Notes: generated by a model not told the origin, from the sequence alone. Positions 10,448 to 21,842 are shown, counted from the stretch's first letter. The stretch: 64,000 bases of DNA from Gambelia wislizenii (GCA_030847615.1 JAUMIR010000002.1:112786309-112850308), one strand, 5' to 3'. A program made the numbers and translations.

Positions 10448-10650
10448 AACACAGGGAGCTGCTTTATACTGAGTCATGTCATTAATCCAACTAGGCCAGT
10501 ATTCTCATCTCTGTCTGGCAGAAGCTGTTCAGTAGTGTTTCAGTCTTTTCTGGCCTTACCAGAGTATTCTCTGGTGACCTTCCATCCAAGATCTAGCCAG
10601 GTCTGACCTTGCTTAGCTTGTAAAATAAGGCAAGGCCAGATATGTTCCGG
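10448..10650 (-). mobile_element. composite SINE-like repeat with a 5S-like part
   Basis: On the minus strand this contains AAGCTAAGCAAGGTCAGACC and TCTTGGATGG, resembling the 5S-like head of the SINE at 6117. It is followed by a body ending AGTATAAAGCAGCTCCCTGT, a phrase (plus strand GGAGCTGCTTTATACTGAGT) that I recognise as a widespread reptile repeat. Boundaries are approximate. Confidence 0.5.
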
Positions 10651-10659
10651 TGATATAGT

Positions 10660-11164
10660 ACTGATACTGCCACTATACTAGTGTTAAAAGTAAAGGTAAA
10701 GTGCCAGTCTAGTTCACTTCAATACTTGGAAGGGGGGAACCCCTTGGGCAGCAAAATAGCTTGAGGAGGGTCCAGGGCCCTTCAGTACTAGATCTATCAC
10801 CTCTGGAACTTCTTTTATAGTGAACTCATTCCCTAAGTGTGGATCTTTATGTATGTCATCCCAAAGTCAACTTGTAAGAGAGAAGTGTCAGGAGGCTTGG
10901 GGGAACCCCAGAATTTGCAGAAGTACCCCCACTTTTTTAAACATAGAGTCACCTAACATTGCCCAGAGAGAATTGAGAGTGCTCAGTAGCGAATGAATGC
11001 TGGCTGTTTGGAGAAGAATAGAATGAAAATGAAGTGTGGGGGGGATGTATTAGAAAGAAATATTCTCAAGGGAGGTGTGTCTGGCTGGCTGGAACAACTG
11101 AAAAGGAGAGTTCCAGGAGGCAACATTTTTGCTGCTGGGCATCATCCTCATCCATTTGTCTCAG
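10660..11164. other. unassigned non-coding DNA
   Basis: No repeat was recognised apart from short G and C runs. Two overlapping open frames at 10993-11312 extend into the inverted repeat at 11165 and are not protein-like. Confidence 0.45.
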
Positions 11165-11278
11165 ACCTTGGGAATTTAACTTTTTTGGATCACAATACCC
11201 AGAATTCTGGCCAGGCTGGCTGACAGATTCTGAAAGTCATGGTAAAAAAAAATGTAACATTTCCAAGTTCTGTTTTGT
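11165..11278. repeat. short inverted dispersed repeat, GGACTACAACTCCCAG type
   Basis: The left arm is CTTGGGAATTTAACTTTTTT then GGATCACAATACCCAG. The centre has GGCCAGGCTGGC. The right arm is CATGGTAAAAAAAAATG then ACATTTCCAAGTTCTG. Confidence 0.55.
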
Positions 11279-12000
11279 TACACAGGAAAAAAGGAGAGAG
11301 AGAGGATTTTGAAGCCCTTTTGTATGGATTTTGCCCCAGAGGAATCCTACCACCCTGTTTAACAATGATCCGGCTCTGAGCTGATAGTACTGTTTACATG
11401 GGACATGCTGGGTTTTGTAGCAATACTAGGTAATTGCTAAACCACTGGTTTAAAGTTTACTCTCATCCTTCCTTTCCTCCCATCCTCCAGAACTGCCCTG
11501 TTTGTGCTAACTTAACTTTTTTTAAAAAATGCCAACTTACACGTGCATCACATACATAAACTATCAATGTTACTGCCTGCCAGCACAAGCAAGGAAGAAA
11601 CTAACTTCCAGTGTGATAAGAGGGCAAGCTTATCTGCTTGACTGCCATTGACTGAGTATGGTCACAAAGTCTAGGATTACAAAGTTCTTTCAGACCTGGC
11701 CTTTTCTATTACATAACACAAAACAGGGTGAGAAAGTATGCCTTCAACAGATGGACTATCTTCTTCAAGTTGTGCTATGCTTGTTTGCAAAGTTTTCATC
11801 TTGGAACATCAGGAACATTGAATCCTGCAGCATTGTTTCATTATAATTTTAACTTTTGCGAGATGCAAACTTTTAGTGTTATCTGTTTTAATTTTTGTAA
11901 GCTGACCTGAATCATGAATTAGGAAAAAGGCAGGACAACAACAAGAACAACATCCTCCAATATTCTACATTGGCTACACAGTTAATGAATGCATCCCTAA
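11279..12000. other. unassigned non-coding DNA
   Basis: No repeat or coding region was recognised. Open frames at 11658-11910 are on the plus strand, overlap each other in different frames and look random. Confidence 0.45.
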
Positions 12001-12350
12001 CTAGTGTCTCCTTGCCCACTCCACCCTTAAGCTCACCTTAACGGGACTGAATGCAGGAGATCTGTTCAGCTGCGAATTGGGATGCAAGGAGGATAATGTT
12101 GCCAACATCTTCCCACCAGCAAGCAAGGCTACAACAATCAGGAAAGGACTCTTGTTGCAACTCCTCATGACAGCCTCATTTGCTGGTAGGAGTACGCAGG
12201 AAATGTCATCCTCCTTGAGCCCCAATCGACAGCTGAACAGACCTCCTTCACTCAGTCTGGCAGCTGGCTTAGAGGGGGGCATTTATGATCATGCCACAAT
12301 CATCACTACATAGTCTTGCTGAATATGGAGCAGTTACAGATCCGTAACTC
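12001..12350. mobile_element. foldback repeat with about 85-bp arms
   Basis: Left arm from about 12060 (TCTGTTCAGCTGCGAATTGG, then GCAAGGAGGATAATGTTGCC) pairs with the complement of the right arm ending near 12243 (ATCCTCCTTGAGCCCCAATC, then GACAGCTGAACAGACC). Related interior text (CTCCTTGTTGCACCATTTGC) occurs at about 27415, and the outer part (GTAACTCCAGGTTATGA) resembles sequence near 22630, so this is a dispersed family. Exact ends and TSD were not established. The two open frames at 12001-12313 are mirror frames of the palindrome and are not genes. Confidence 0.55.
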
Positions 12351-12359
12351 CAGGTTATG

Positions 12360-13120
12360 AACTCGAGCCATTGTCAACAACTGAAAAAATGCTGTGAAAA
12401 AAACTGGCATTTTTGGTGTGTGGGGCTGGAATGTATCTTTCTTCAGCACAAATGATGAAATCTAGGCACAATGTTTTTCGAAAGGACTCACTAGTTCATA
12501 TACTGTGAGAAATCACAGAAGGATGGGCTAGAAGACTGGAAATAAATGACTTATGGACTAGTTCTAAGGATGGAATTTGTAGTTTTTGCAGCTACAAAAT
12601 CATGACTTGTTGAGCAAATTTTTTCACTGAGGCCAGCCCTGGTTGTCTGGGGTTTTTATTCATGTGAGAGGTACACTTCAGGCAGCACAAAAACCAAAGC
12701 TCACTGCCACAAAGTAACCCTCACTGCAGTCTATAAAGACAGTGGCCTGAATAAAATAACCTCATTAAGGATCAGGAAGGATTTGATCTCCCTTCAGGAA
12801 AATTGCCTTTCATCTTAAGCCCACATCTAAGATCTCAGTCATGATCTATTTATCACTTTGTGCCTTAAAGTACAAACACCATGTTACTTAACATATGGGG
12901 TGGGGGTGGGAGACACCCTGGTATTGTCTGAAATGGCTAGATTGCTCATCTAAACATCTCCCCCCTCCATACACACACTTTTTCAGATTGGTAGAATGGT
13001 TGGGCTGCAGTCCTGGGCACACTTACTTCTAACACAATGGGACATGCTTCTGAATAAACAGCCAAATGGTTGTGCTCTTAATCGGTCGTGAGTCAATTCA
13101 GTTCTCTCTCTTCCTTCTGC
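12360..13120. other. unassigned non-coding DNA
   Basis: Single-copy-looking sequence with no recognisable coding potential. A short G-rich run (GGGGTGGGGGTGGGAG) occurs near 12898. Confidence 0.45.
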
Positions 13121-13129
13121 ACAGACGGA

Positions 13130-13200
13130 TGAGCTGTTAGCTCAGTGGCAGAAGGGATACATTGCCTGCAGAAGATCTCAGGGTTGGGCAACTGTGCCGT
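13130..13200 (+). mobile_element. possible tRNA-like SINE head
   Basis: The text GAGCTGTTAGCTCAGTGGCA resembles an A-box region of a tRNA-derived SINE, followed by GCAGAAGATCTCAGGGTTGG where a B box would be, but the B-box consensus is broken. It cannot fold as a complete tRNA. Confidence 0.35.
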
Positions 13201-13413
13201 CTGGAGCCCAGTCCTCTGCCCTGTCACCCTTTTGGGGGCCACCAGGAGTGCCAGAAATGCTAAGAACAGAAACAAAAACTGTGGAAGTAGCCAAAAACAG
13301 GTATCTGGGAGAGGCCATTCAGCTTTCTTCTGAAAAGCAAAAAGCAAAAGTGTGGTAGTAGCCGGGAGAGCTGGATCTTGAGAAAAGATTCGTAACTGGG
13401 TTGCCACCGCTGA

Positions 13414-13744
13414 GAGGCTTCTCACACAAGGGAAGGGAAGTAGCAGTAAAGCCCAATAATAGTGCCTCTTGCCTTGCCTTATCATACAACATTGGCATTC
13501 AACAACTGTTCTTCTGGTCTTGTGGGAGATGGTGGCAAACATGAGGCTTTTTTTTCTAATGGATTTTTCCAGTTAGAAAACAGTTCTTCCATTCTGGTCC
13601 TGTGGGAGATGGTTAACCACAGTCTCCCACAGGACTAGAATGGAAGAATGGCTGAAGTATGCCAATATAATGTGATAAGGCAAGGCAGAAGGCGCTATTC
13701 TTGGGCTTTACTACCGCTTCCCTTCCCTCATGTGATAATCTTCC
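13414..13744. mobile_element. foldback MITE, GGAAGATTATCACA type
   Basis: The right end reads CCCTCATGTGATAATCTTCC and the left end GAGGCTTCTCACACAAGGG. The arms pair through GGGAAGGGAAGTAGCAGTAA / TTTACTACCGCTTCCCTTCC, CTTGCCTTATCATACAACAT and GGTCTTGTGGGAGATGGT, with a centre near 13555. A sister copy is at 43059-43366. Length (about 331 bp) and end sequence are close to those of the foldback at 1980-2310, which suggests a related group. No clear TSD was seen. The minus-strand 149-codon frame covering 13093-13542 is a by-product of the arm sequence. Confidence 0.7.
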
Positions 13745-14671
13745 AAGAAAGCTAATGTTGTATGGAGCCAGAGCCCCAAACTGTGTGGAGTTTGGGAGAT
13801 TTCAGTGTGGCATGGCTGTTTCTCTCTCTCTTTCTGTCTCAATGCAAACCCACCCCTTCTTTCCTTCCCTTTCAGAAGCAGACAATATTTTGGTTTGTCT
13901 TTAGGTTCTAAAAAGTCTTAACTGTCCCTAGTCCTCAGAAAGGAATGGATGAAGTGCCTTGTCTTCTGATCTTCAAGCACAGACTGTTGTTGCATTTATA
14001 TATGTAAATTCATTGAATAGATTCCCATTTACATGCAGGCCAACAATAAAGCTAAATGGAAACAGTACAGGCAAATGGAATGTGCGTGTGTGTACTAAAA
14101 AGGAAAGAAAGAAAGGAAATTAAAAATGAGTGTGCCCATTTGAAACAGGCCAGGTGGCAACTTTATGCCTGGATTATGTCCTCTCTTATCAGGAGAGCCT
14201 TGGTGGTATGGCGCAGTTGGCACTCTTCCGCAGCACTTTGCCTCTTTCCCTTCATGCACTGTTTGTTCAAGTCACTTTCTCAACACTCATACCAAGATGA
14301 TAAAGGTCAGTGCAATGCAAAAGGCAAAAAAGAAATCCCACAAAGTTGCTGTGCTTGGCAATGGAAGGCAAGGGGTCTGCCAGGAAAAGTAATAATTGGG
14401 AATCTGTAATGCAGTTAATATGAAGGGGAAAAAAAGAAGAAGCAAAGTGAGATTAACAGCTTGAGGCTATCTTCTGTTCAGTGTGGTTGGAGCAGGAAGA
14501 GAGCACACATGTCTGTGTGCTGGCTTGATACTATCAGCTGCTGTTTTGTTCTCCAGACAACTGTGCAAGATCCAGAGTGCATTTATGCCAGCCAGGTCTT
14601 GCTGAAACATGTGCCAGCTACTTCAGGCAAAGCCAAACTTGAGAGCAAATAGAGCATGGCTGGGACTTAGC
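13745..14671. other. unassigned non-coding DNA
   Basis: No family was recognised. The 117-codon plus frame at 14056-14409 has no protein-family resemblance and overlaps another frame. Short GT tracts and an AAAG-rich stretch are present near 14085-14120. Confidence 0.4.
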
Positions 14672-14792
14672 TTGAAAAGCTTACTTATTTGGACTGCAGC
14701 TCCCAGAATCCATGGCCAGCATCACCCATAGTGGTGCTAACTGAGGGATTCTGGGAGTTGCAGTCCAAAATAAATAATGTTTCCAAGGGAAC
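14672..14792. repeat. short inverted dispersed repeat, GGACTACAACTCCCAG type
   Basis: One of the clearest copies: TATTTGGACTGCAGCTCCCA and GAATCCATGGCCAGCA on the left, then GGGATTCTGGGAGTTGCAGT and CCAAAATAAATAATGTTTCC on the right. Confidence 0.65.
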
Positions 14793-15988
14793 AGCAGAGA
14801 GTATGATAGAGGCATGGCCAAGGAAGGTAATGATAAGAGTTAGCTAGGAATGTAAATAATAAAGGGATGGGCAAGGGAATGATATGGAGGTGGCCAGGGA
14901 AGGAAGGGATAGAGACGTGAGCAGTGGAATGATATATGGGTAGCCAAGGAGAATGCAAAGCAGCCAGGCTGGCTGGCAATCCACTTGCTCTTTTATGTTC
15001 AGAATCACATTTCGAACCATTCAAGCACTATCCACAGAACACCTGAGTGAGGTCAAAAGATTCCACAATCCCCCATATTAGATTTTCTGTGTGCATATGT
15101 CATAAAGGCAACAGAGTCTTTGTTAGACAGGGCACAGCAGTAGTTGAGGTTCACCAGGAACATCTGAAAAAAATAAGCTTATTTCTTCAAGAATGCCACA
15201 TGAAGCTGAGTTACCTCCCTTTGCCTGCTGTAGGCCACCAACATCTACAGACAGTAGATCTTTAGGGTGAAGAGATCTCTTTCTATCTGGGCCACCTCAG
15301 AATCTTTTCACCAGAGACATGGAGAGCCAAGGACCTTTAATGTTCAAAGTGTTTGCTGCTGAACTATGAGTCCTGCCCAAGTGCTGTTAACCTAATGCTG
15401 TATAAACATAACATGGGGGAGACAGAGCTATCACAATTGCAATTGTTGAGCCCCCGGCTTTCTTCATAGTAGTCACCAACCATTTTAATTTTCCACAATG
15501 CCCCAGAGCAACACTACGTTGACTGTTTTGAGGCACTGTGGGAAACTGAATTGACTGCCTGCCCCTGCAAGCTAAGCTTGAACCAGGGGACACAAAGTAA
15601 GTGGATTCTGCCAGGGTTCAGGAGCAGCTGCTGGAGGGTGCTGGGCTTTGAATGTTATTTGCAAGTGTGAGTTTTCTCTAGGATCCAGCATTTTAGAAAT
15701 TAAGCAAAGGATATCTATGTGACAGCCCCTTTATCTATGGGATAAATCCCATAGAAAGGATGGTAACTGCAACAGGTATTCTATATTTTATGACAAAGGT
15801 TATGCTTTTATAGACCTAGTCTGCAATAAATGATAAATTCACAGGAGAAACAAATGTTATTTTAATGGTATTCTGCACTCCTTTTCCAACTGCCCCTTCC
15901 CCCTTGAGCAGATCTGTATCCTATTGGCTGGCAACAATGCATATAGCACTGCTATGGTTGCAAAATCTGCCTTGGCCACAAGTAAGTT
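14793..15988. other. unassigned non-coding DNA
   Basis: A purine-rich stretch with repeated GCCAAGGAAGG / GATATGGAGG-like words lies at 14815-14960, possibly an old degenerate tandem repeat. The rest shows no recognised family. Short frames at 14737-15024, 15047-15265, 15387-15593 and 15857-16063 have no family resemblance. Confidence 0.4.
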
Positions 15989-15991
15989 AAG

Positions 15992-16608
15992 GGACTTTAT
16001 CAGACCAGCCTTTGAAAATGTTTCTTTTCCACCGTATTTTGAAGCGTTTGTGTCCTGGCACAATAACCCTTTTTATCATACATTCGTGTAACACCGTGAA
16101 CAAGCAGTCCCAGCATTATTGGGGCACAAACGCTCACGCCACCTATTTCCACAGTTGCTGGGGTGCATAATCTCAGTGGTTCTCACGAGAAGACGAAAGC
16201 ACCCTTAAAAGTTAAAAGAACAGCTAAATTAAAACACAAAATGTACACACACACACTGAAACACACTTAAAAGCTGCCAAGTGCACCGGGGATGTTCATA
16301 AAAAGAGTGTCCCATACCTGGTTTTCACGTTATCACCTGGAAGTGTTCTGGTGGGACCACCCATTGATGTTGGAATCATGACAGCATAATGGCATGCAGT
16401 TTCAGACGCTGGCAAAACTGCAAAAAAAAAAAAAACACCCAAAAACAAAACACAACAACAGATCTATTGATGGCTTCGGCCACCAATAAAAAGGAACATC
16501 TTATTTACAACTTAAAATCACCATAGCATGATGTTGTGCAGTATAGGCACCCTTTCACATTCATTAGGCATCACTATGACACCGTATTTGCTACGTCTGA
16601 TAAAGTCC
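15992..16608 (-). mobile_element. GGACTTTATCAGAC-ended MITE
   Basis: Starts GGACTTTATCAGACCAGCC and ends GTCTGATAAAGTCC, with flanking AAG on both sides (15989-15991 and 16609-16611). In this orientation it contains CATAAAAAGAGTGTCCCATA, ACCTGGAAGTGTTCTGGTGG and the central palindrome CTATTGATGGCTTCGGCCAC, matching the complement of the copy at 22774-23319. A poly-A run near 16421 interrupts it. It is non-coding. Confidence 0.8.
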
Positions 16609-16611
16609 AAG

Positions 16612-17528
16612 ATCTAGACATCAAAATAATCTATAATAATTATATGGGGTGGGGGGGGATGAAGATATCTGGTACCCTATCCTGGAGTTTTTAACTTACA
16701 TCAGTATGATTTTATATTTCTGTACTTGTACATCCCCTGAATCTCGTTTGTTACCTGTATACTTCTTCAAAGTCATTATTGTTACTGTATTTTATTTTAT
16801 TGTTTCTATTTTATTCTATATTGAATTGTGATGGCTTTTTAGCTTTGAGCAATAAATATTCATTCATTCATTCATTCATTCAAGAAGAATTTGTCAAAGT
16901 AGCCATAGATTTATCTCTAGCAGAAGTAGAGTGTGGTCCTTTAGATACTGTTGGACCACCTCCCACCATTCCTTACCATTGGAAATTTCAGCCCAAGGAC
17001 TTCTGAATGACCAAGGCTATTCATGATTAGGTTTGCTATGTCTGAGTAAACATCCCAAGTTTTCCCACCATGTTTGTTCTTGTGTGTGGTAGACATTGGC
17101 ACAGTACTCTGTTTTTAACTTGTCTTTTATTGTTAAACCATGACTGGAAAACATGACTAAAGGAATTACTTATTATATTGCTTTTTACTGCTGTAAGATT
17201 GGAATGACAAATCATTCAAATACAATATTATAAATAGGGCTCAGGTTTTTTAAGGGCGAGGTATCTAATGAAAAAGTTTGATTGTTTCAGTTTATTACTT
17301 GGTTACCATAAAGATAAGCCCAACGTCAGGTGTACAGTGAAGAGGAAAACAACATTAGCTAAGGTAATTGTCCAAGAAGCCTGTGATCCTGAGCTTGCAA
17401 AACCATGACATCAAATCATAAAATCATAAAAGTAAACATGGTTCAGAAATGGTGACCTGGTACAGGATACAACTACAAGGTGGCAGAATGAAGGCATTGC
17501 CCCTCCCCATAAAAATTCAGTTCACCCA
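16612..17528. other. unassigned DNA with a LINE-like 3' tail ending in (TTCA)n
   Basis: At 16770-16885 the sequence becomes T-rich and ends GAGCAATAAATATTCATTCA, then about six TTCA units, which resembles a retroposon 3' end terminating in a microsatellite. The remainder was not recognised. Confidence 0.4.
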
Positions 17529-17990
17529 GGATTTTATCAGACAAGGCAAAAATTGCATCGTTACAATGCGATAATAACATAACAGGGTGAAATTATCAGA
17601 TGACGTTGTCCTTCTCCCGTGACCAATGTGTGTGCCAGCTGTGAATAAGGCGTCACTTTTTATTCATGGGCTAAGCCATGAATAGGTCTTCAATATTGTT
17701 ATTTTCATGGTATCAAGGAGTGTGTGAAACCAAGTCCCACTGTAATCATGAGAATACAACGTGAATGGGAGGTACTCCTTCCCCCATTCCCATTGCCACC
17801 AAGAAAACCTCCAGGTGACAACATGAAAAAAAAATTGACAGAATGCTTTTTATGAACTGTCCAATATTGCTGGCAAGTTTTTATGTATGTTTCAGGGCTT
17901 ATCTGTGCATTTAATTTGGTGTTTTGTTTTTGTTTTTTGTTTGTTTGTTTTTAAGTGAAACAAACCATTCCTGTTAATTTTTTTCTGGCA
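17529..17990 (+). mobile_element. degenerate GGACTTTATCAGAC-type MITE
   Basis: The left end is GGATTTTATCAGACAAGGC. The first internal palindrome has the end-like motif ATTATCAGATGACGTTGTCC in its loop. The second reads TATTCATGGGCTAAGCCATG. The shared block ATGAGAATACAACGTGAATG follows. The right end is diverged or missing, and the boundary near 17990 is an estimate. Confidence 0.6.
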
Positions 17991-18194
17991 GTGAAATGAC
18001 AAGGTCATTCTGTCTCATACATCTTTGTCTCTCTTTCCATAGACTGGTAGGAAACAATGTGTAGAACTCCTGTATACATATTGTACACGCACTGAGCTGA
18101 AAATGAGGACATTGAGGCAATGGCCAGAAGGACAGGCCCAAGGCAATGCCATGGCTAACTTACCTGGCCTTGCTCCTAAGCTATTCTTGAACTG

Positions 18195-18330
18195 TGGTAC
18201 TACACTCCCATTGATGCAGCCCAGAATTGTATTGGCTTTTTTTGGCTGCTGTGTTACACTGTTGACTCATGTTTCGCTTGGGATTTACTAAGACCCTAGC
18301 TCCTAGATATGTGATCTTGGGTCTAATTCC
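18195..18330 (-). mobile_element. CR1 fragment
   Basis: The text CATTGATGCAGCCCAGAATT and GTATTGGCTTTTTTTGGCTG matches the same positions of the CR1 copies at 8195 and 56505 (TTGATACAGCCTAGAATCGC). It is a short internal piece with neither end. Confidence 0.65.
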
Positions 18331-18895
18331 CTGGTGATTGTGCCAGGCAGCCTAGCCATGAGGGGGAAAGAGGGGTTTGGTGAACCATGCTGTCCTTCAG
18401 TCTCTCCTTCTAGGCCTAAATGGCTTGGGTCCAGATCACTTGAAGAACCATATCTCCCCGTTTGAACCCAGCAGAACATTAAGATCAGCTAAAGAGGCCA
18501 TTCTCTTTGTCCCACCACCTTCTTGGGCTCATTTGGTGGGAACTAGGGAGAGGGCCTTTTTGGTGACTGCTCCCAGACTTTGGAACTCCCTTTACTCCAT
18601 CTTTACCCTCTTTCAGGTGGCAGATTAAAACTTTTTTATGCCACTAGGCCTTTGCTGACAAATGAAGGTTGGTCTGCTGGTGCTCCTGTTTTTAAGACCT
18701 ATTTTAATTTTATGGAGTTTTAAAAATGTGTTATTATTTATGTGGAATTTTAATTATATAATGATTTAATCTATTTTAATTCTTATTAATTGTACTGTGT
18801 TTTTATTTAGTGTTGTTTTTAAATGTTGTGAGCTGCCTTGGGCCCTGCCATAGGGAGAAAGGTGGGATATAAACAAAGAAACAAACAAACAATAG
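18331..18895 (+). mobile_element. L2 LINE 3' fragment
   Basis: The plus-strand frame at 18377-18628 (83 codons) contains the C-terminal L2 ORF2 pattern: LLLGLNGLGPDHL, then PSRTLRSA, then GTRERAFLVTAPRLWNSL. It is followed by a T/A-rich 3' UTR and an end reading GGTGGGATATAAACAAAG with (AAAC)n. No RT catalytic region is present. A 5'-truncated dead copy. Confidence 0.8.
18377..18628 (+). pseudogene. L2 ORF2 C-terminal fragment (83 codons)
   Basis: Residues around 12-20 (GLNGLGPDH), 32-36 (SRTLR) and 52-67 (TRERAFLVTAPRLWNS) fit the extreme C-terminus of L2-clade ORF2. The upstream reverse transcriptase is missing and the frame ends soon after FQVAD, near the natural end of such proteins. Confidence 0.75.
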
Positions 18896-19724
18896 GTCAG
18901 TGTCCCCCCGGCCAGGCACCCTCTAGGCATGTTGGACTACCATTCCCATCACCCCTAGACTCCCAAGCCTAACACACACTGAGAGTGCCCAGTAGAGGAA
19001 GGTTGGCTGAGGTGTTTCTGCAGCTGATCTTCCTTAGACCTGCATCTTTTGATTGTACAGACTGTCCCTGTAATCAACTTCCAGAAAACAGGCTGATTAC
19101 ATCATGCCACCATAAATTCTGCATGGAAATATCTGGGACAGATTTATGAAGGATATGTTAGCCCTACCTATGATTAACAGCACGTTAAGCTCTCCAATAT
19201 GTTTTGCCCGGAGGAGATAAGATATCCTTTGGTAGATCATTGATAGGTCTTTGGCAGCTTCAATTTCCTGTGCCATGCATGGTCATGCTGAAAGTGAATC
19301 TAACCTCTAAAAGCCCTGATGTGATCAGTTTTGACTCTGTCTTCTTCCCCAGCTGGAAATTTTCAGCTGTGGAAGAATATGCAAATAGCTCCCTCAGTTT
19401 CCCCCAACAAGATATATATGTAATACTTAATTAATGGCAAGGTTTCCAGAAAAAAATCATGGTACTATTTTATGGAGAAAAAGAAACCTGAAAAAAAGAA
19501 TAAAGAAAAATCCAGATCAGTAAATACAATACTCTGCATGTGTGTATGTATATGTGTGTGAATGCATGCGTGCAGCATGATTAAAAATAGACATAGTATT
19601 ATACAAAACTTTATAACCAAATCAAAATGCCCTGAACCCTGCTGAAAATGACAGCTTTCTCTCAGAGCCTTGGTCATGGCATGAGCTCTGTGTTTGCACC
19701 CACCCACCTGTCCAGTACACATTA

Positions 19725-20020
19725 TATAGATCTCAGAGTAACCTTCTTCACAAGGTTGTTGTTAGGATAAAATGGGGGGAGGGGAGTAATGTACAACACT
19801 TTTTGCTCCAGGGGATAAGTGGAATAAATTGAATTAAGAATAATATACTATACGTTGTTTAATTTTTTAAAAAATATATATATTTATACTGTACTGTTTA
19901 TTTTTACTTTTGTATTGTTTTGACTTGTTTTGAAATAAAGGTGTTAGCTGCATTGACTCACATAGTTGGAGGAAAGGTGGGATATAAATGATAATGATGA
20001 TGATGATGATGATGATAGGG
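19725..20020 (+). mobile_element. probable L2-type 3' end with (GAT)n
   Basis: CTTCTTCACAAGGTTGTTGT with AGGATAAAATGG is a phrase common in reptile retroposon 3' regions. The segment ends GGAAAGGTGGGATATAAATG followed by about seven GAT units, the typical L2-like 3' microsatellite. Confidence 0.5.
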
Positions 20021-20109
20021 GGAAAACTGTCTGTCATAAAGAAACCCATTCATTTCTATAGCCCTTTAGAATATTTCCCTTAGGCTACAAGCCTGTATGT
20101 ATTTAGCTA

Positions 20110-20205
20110 AGAGGAAGGAGATAGTATTCCTTGCCTAAGAAAATCCTTTGGAATTCATGGGGTTGCCATAAGTTGTCAGGCAACTTGAAGGCAGACACAT
20201 ACAAA
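20110..20205 (+). mobile_element. 3' piece of a 5S-headed SINE
   Basis: CTTGCCTAAGAAAATCC, CATGGGGTTGCCATAAGTTG and CAACTTGAAGGCAGACACAT match the 3' part of the SINEs at 6117 and 62240. The 5S-like head is missing. Confidence 0.6.
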
Positions 20206-20309
20206 TCTCACTGAACTCATTGGGCTTACTTCTGAGTATATATGTGCATGATTGCATTGCTATTCTGTTGGCAGACGCTAGTCTCCCTCCCCCACTACCC
20301 TCTCTGTTT

Positions 20310-20352
20310 CACACACACACACACAGGCACGCACACACACACATACACACAT
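20310..20352 (+). repeat. (CA)n microsatellite
   Basis: An interrupted CA-repeat of about 40 bp. Confidence 0.85.
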
Positions 20353-20409
20353 AGGCTAAGATCCTAGACAGCAGACATGAAGTGTAAGCACTGCCCCCGT
20401 GTAGCTCTT

Positions 20410-20580
20410 TTATTGCCTGCCACCCTGGAATTTGTAATCTGGGATTTGTAGTTCTGTGAGATATTTAGCCTTCTCAGTCAGAGAACTCTGGTGCCATAAC
20501 AAACTATAATTCCAAGAATTCCATAGGATGGAACCATGATAGTTAAAGCAGTGTCAAACTGGATTATTTCTACAGTGTGT
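20410..20580. repeat. dispersed inverted repeat, ACTACAAATCCCAG type
   Basis: The sequence around AATCTGGGATTTGTAGTTCT and the inverted ACTATAATTCCAAGAATTCC, with CAGTCAGAGAACTCTGGTGC between, and the outer TAAAGCAGTGTCAAACTGG, matches a second copy at 43490-43680 (GAATCCTAGGATTTTTACTT / AAATTATAAACCCCAGGATT). It is MITE-like. Ends and TSD were not resolved. Confidence 0.5.
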
Positions 20581-20728
20581 CAGCAGCCTATATGTGGCTA
20601 CCGTTCCCCACTGCTGCTCCAAAGACATTTCAGTACTTCAAAAAATGAAGAAAGTCACACAAGGGCAAAGAGTTTCTGGGCAGTTTTGACTCCAGAATGT
20701 TTACAAGTGGACAACTTTGTGATATATT

Positions 20729-21579
20729 AGATTTTATCAGACATATGAAATACAGTGTCATAATTATACCGCATAAATGCAAAAGGGCACATAGAATCAG
20801 ATGACGTTACCCTTTCACATTTATGTACTGTCCATAAGCCGATCTATTTTATTGATGGGCCAACCCATCAATAGATCGGCTGTGGTGATTTTTTTGCTGG
20901 CATTGCCAGTGTTTGAAATCTTGTGCCTTTTTTCCCACGTTATTACAGCGTGAATGGCCGGACCAGCCAGAACACATCCAGGTGAGATAGCAACATCCAG
21001 GTAGGTGACACTCTTTTTACAACCCTCCCCAGTTTACTTGGATGTTTTTCAGAGTGTTTTTAAAAACTTTTTGAGTGTTATTTTGTTTTTATTTTTGAAT
21101 TTCCCATGCTCTGTCTTCTTGTGAAAATCCATGAGATTTCAGTCAAGGAAGTGAACGGAGCTCTATTCACTCCTGATTCATTGCTAGGACTGCCTTTTCA
21201 CTGGATGCAAGGTAAGGGAGCCCTGGTGGTGCAGTGGTTAAATGCCAATACGGTAAGTCACCACGTTGCAAGTTCGATTCCAGTGGGCTCCAAGGTTCAC
21301 TCAGCCTTCCATCCTTTCGAAGGTCGGTAAAATGAGTACCCAGCTTGTGGGGGCAATTAGCTAACACACATTGGAAACTGCTTAATGCAGTGTAGATGTG
21401 TAAATTGCTATTGCATAAAACAATGTGTAAGCCACTCTGATAGCCTTTGTGTCTGAAGAGCAGGGTATAAATACCTAATTTTTAAAAAAGTATGGCATGG
21501 GGAGTTCTTTTGACGGCATGAAAACAGCATAAATTATGCCAGCAAAAGAACATTTTTGGAGGGTGGTATGATAAAGTCC
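20729..21579 (+). mobile_element. GGACTTTATCAGAC-type MITE interrupted by a SINE
   Basis: Left end AGATTTTATCAGAC, right end TATGATAAAGTCC, flanked by ATT on both sides (20726-20728 and 21580-21582). The internal palindromes are clear: CATAAATGCAAAAGGG with its partner CCCTTTCACATTTATG around the motif AATCAGATGACG, then TATTGATGGGCCAACCCATC, then TTCTTTTGACGGCATG with its partner near 21535. A tRNA-derived SINE (21215-21490) is inserted before the third palindrome. Confidence 0.8.
21215..21490 (+). mobile_element. tRNA-derived SINE (GGAGCCCTGGTGGTGCAGTG type)
   Basis: An A-box-like TGGTGCAGTGGTTAAATG and a B-box-like GCAAGTTCGATTCC form the RNA polymerase III head. The body has CAGCCTTCCATCCTTTCGAA and GGTCGGTAAAATGAGTACCC. 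The tail reads GCCACTCTGATAGCCTTTGT and GAGCAGGGTATAAATAC. Related copies are at 26591 (minus) and 27126 (plus). Tail-only pieces of this subtype are at 31918 and 38402. Confidence 0.85.
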
Positions 21580-21699
21580 ATTTTCTTCCTTAAGAAATAT
21601 TTATGAACACAATAGTTAAGGAACTGAGGTCTCTGACTTAGGCTGCCTGATTCAACATATCAAGAAACAGTGTGGGGATGGTTAAGCTGGGGCTTCTTC

Positions 21700-21842
21700 C
21701 CAAAGCTTGAAAACATTACTTTTTTGGACTAGAGGGTCCAAGAATCCCCTGCCAACATAGCTAGCGGCCACCATGCTGGCTGGGGTGTGTATGTGTGTGT
21801 CTGAGATTTGTAAATTAATACAAAAAAATGTTTACAAGCTCT
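21700..21842. repeat. short inverted dispersed repeat, GGACTACAACTCCCAG type
   Basis: CAAAGCTTGAAAACATTACT, then TTTTTGGACTAGAGGGTCCA on the left; the right arm is eroded and split by a GT tract, ending AAAATGTTTACAAGCTC. A diverged copy. Confidence 0.45.

Noticed and set aside
13093..13542. 149-codon minus-strand frame with a hydrophobic Leu/Phe-rich segment
   Set aside because: It overlaps a foldback arm and a SINE-like piece; hydrophobicity comes from the composition of the repeat.
21215..21290. Possible tRNA gene
   Set aside because: A- and B-box-like sequences are present but no acceptor or anticodon stem can form; it is a SINE head found in several copies.
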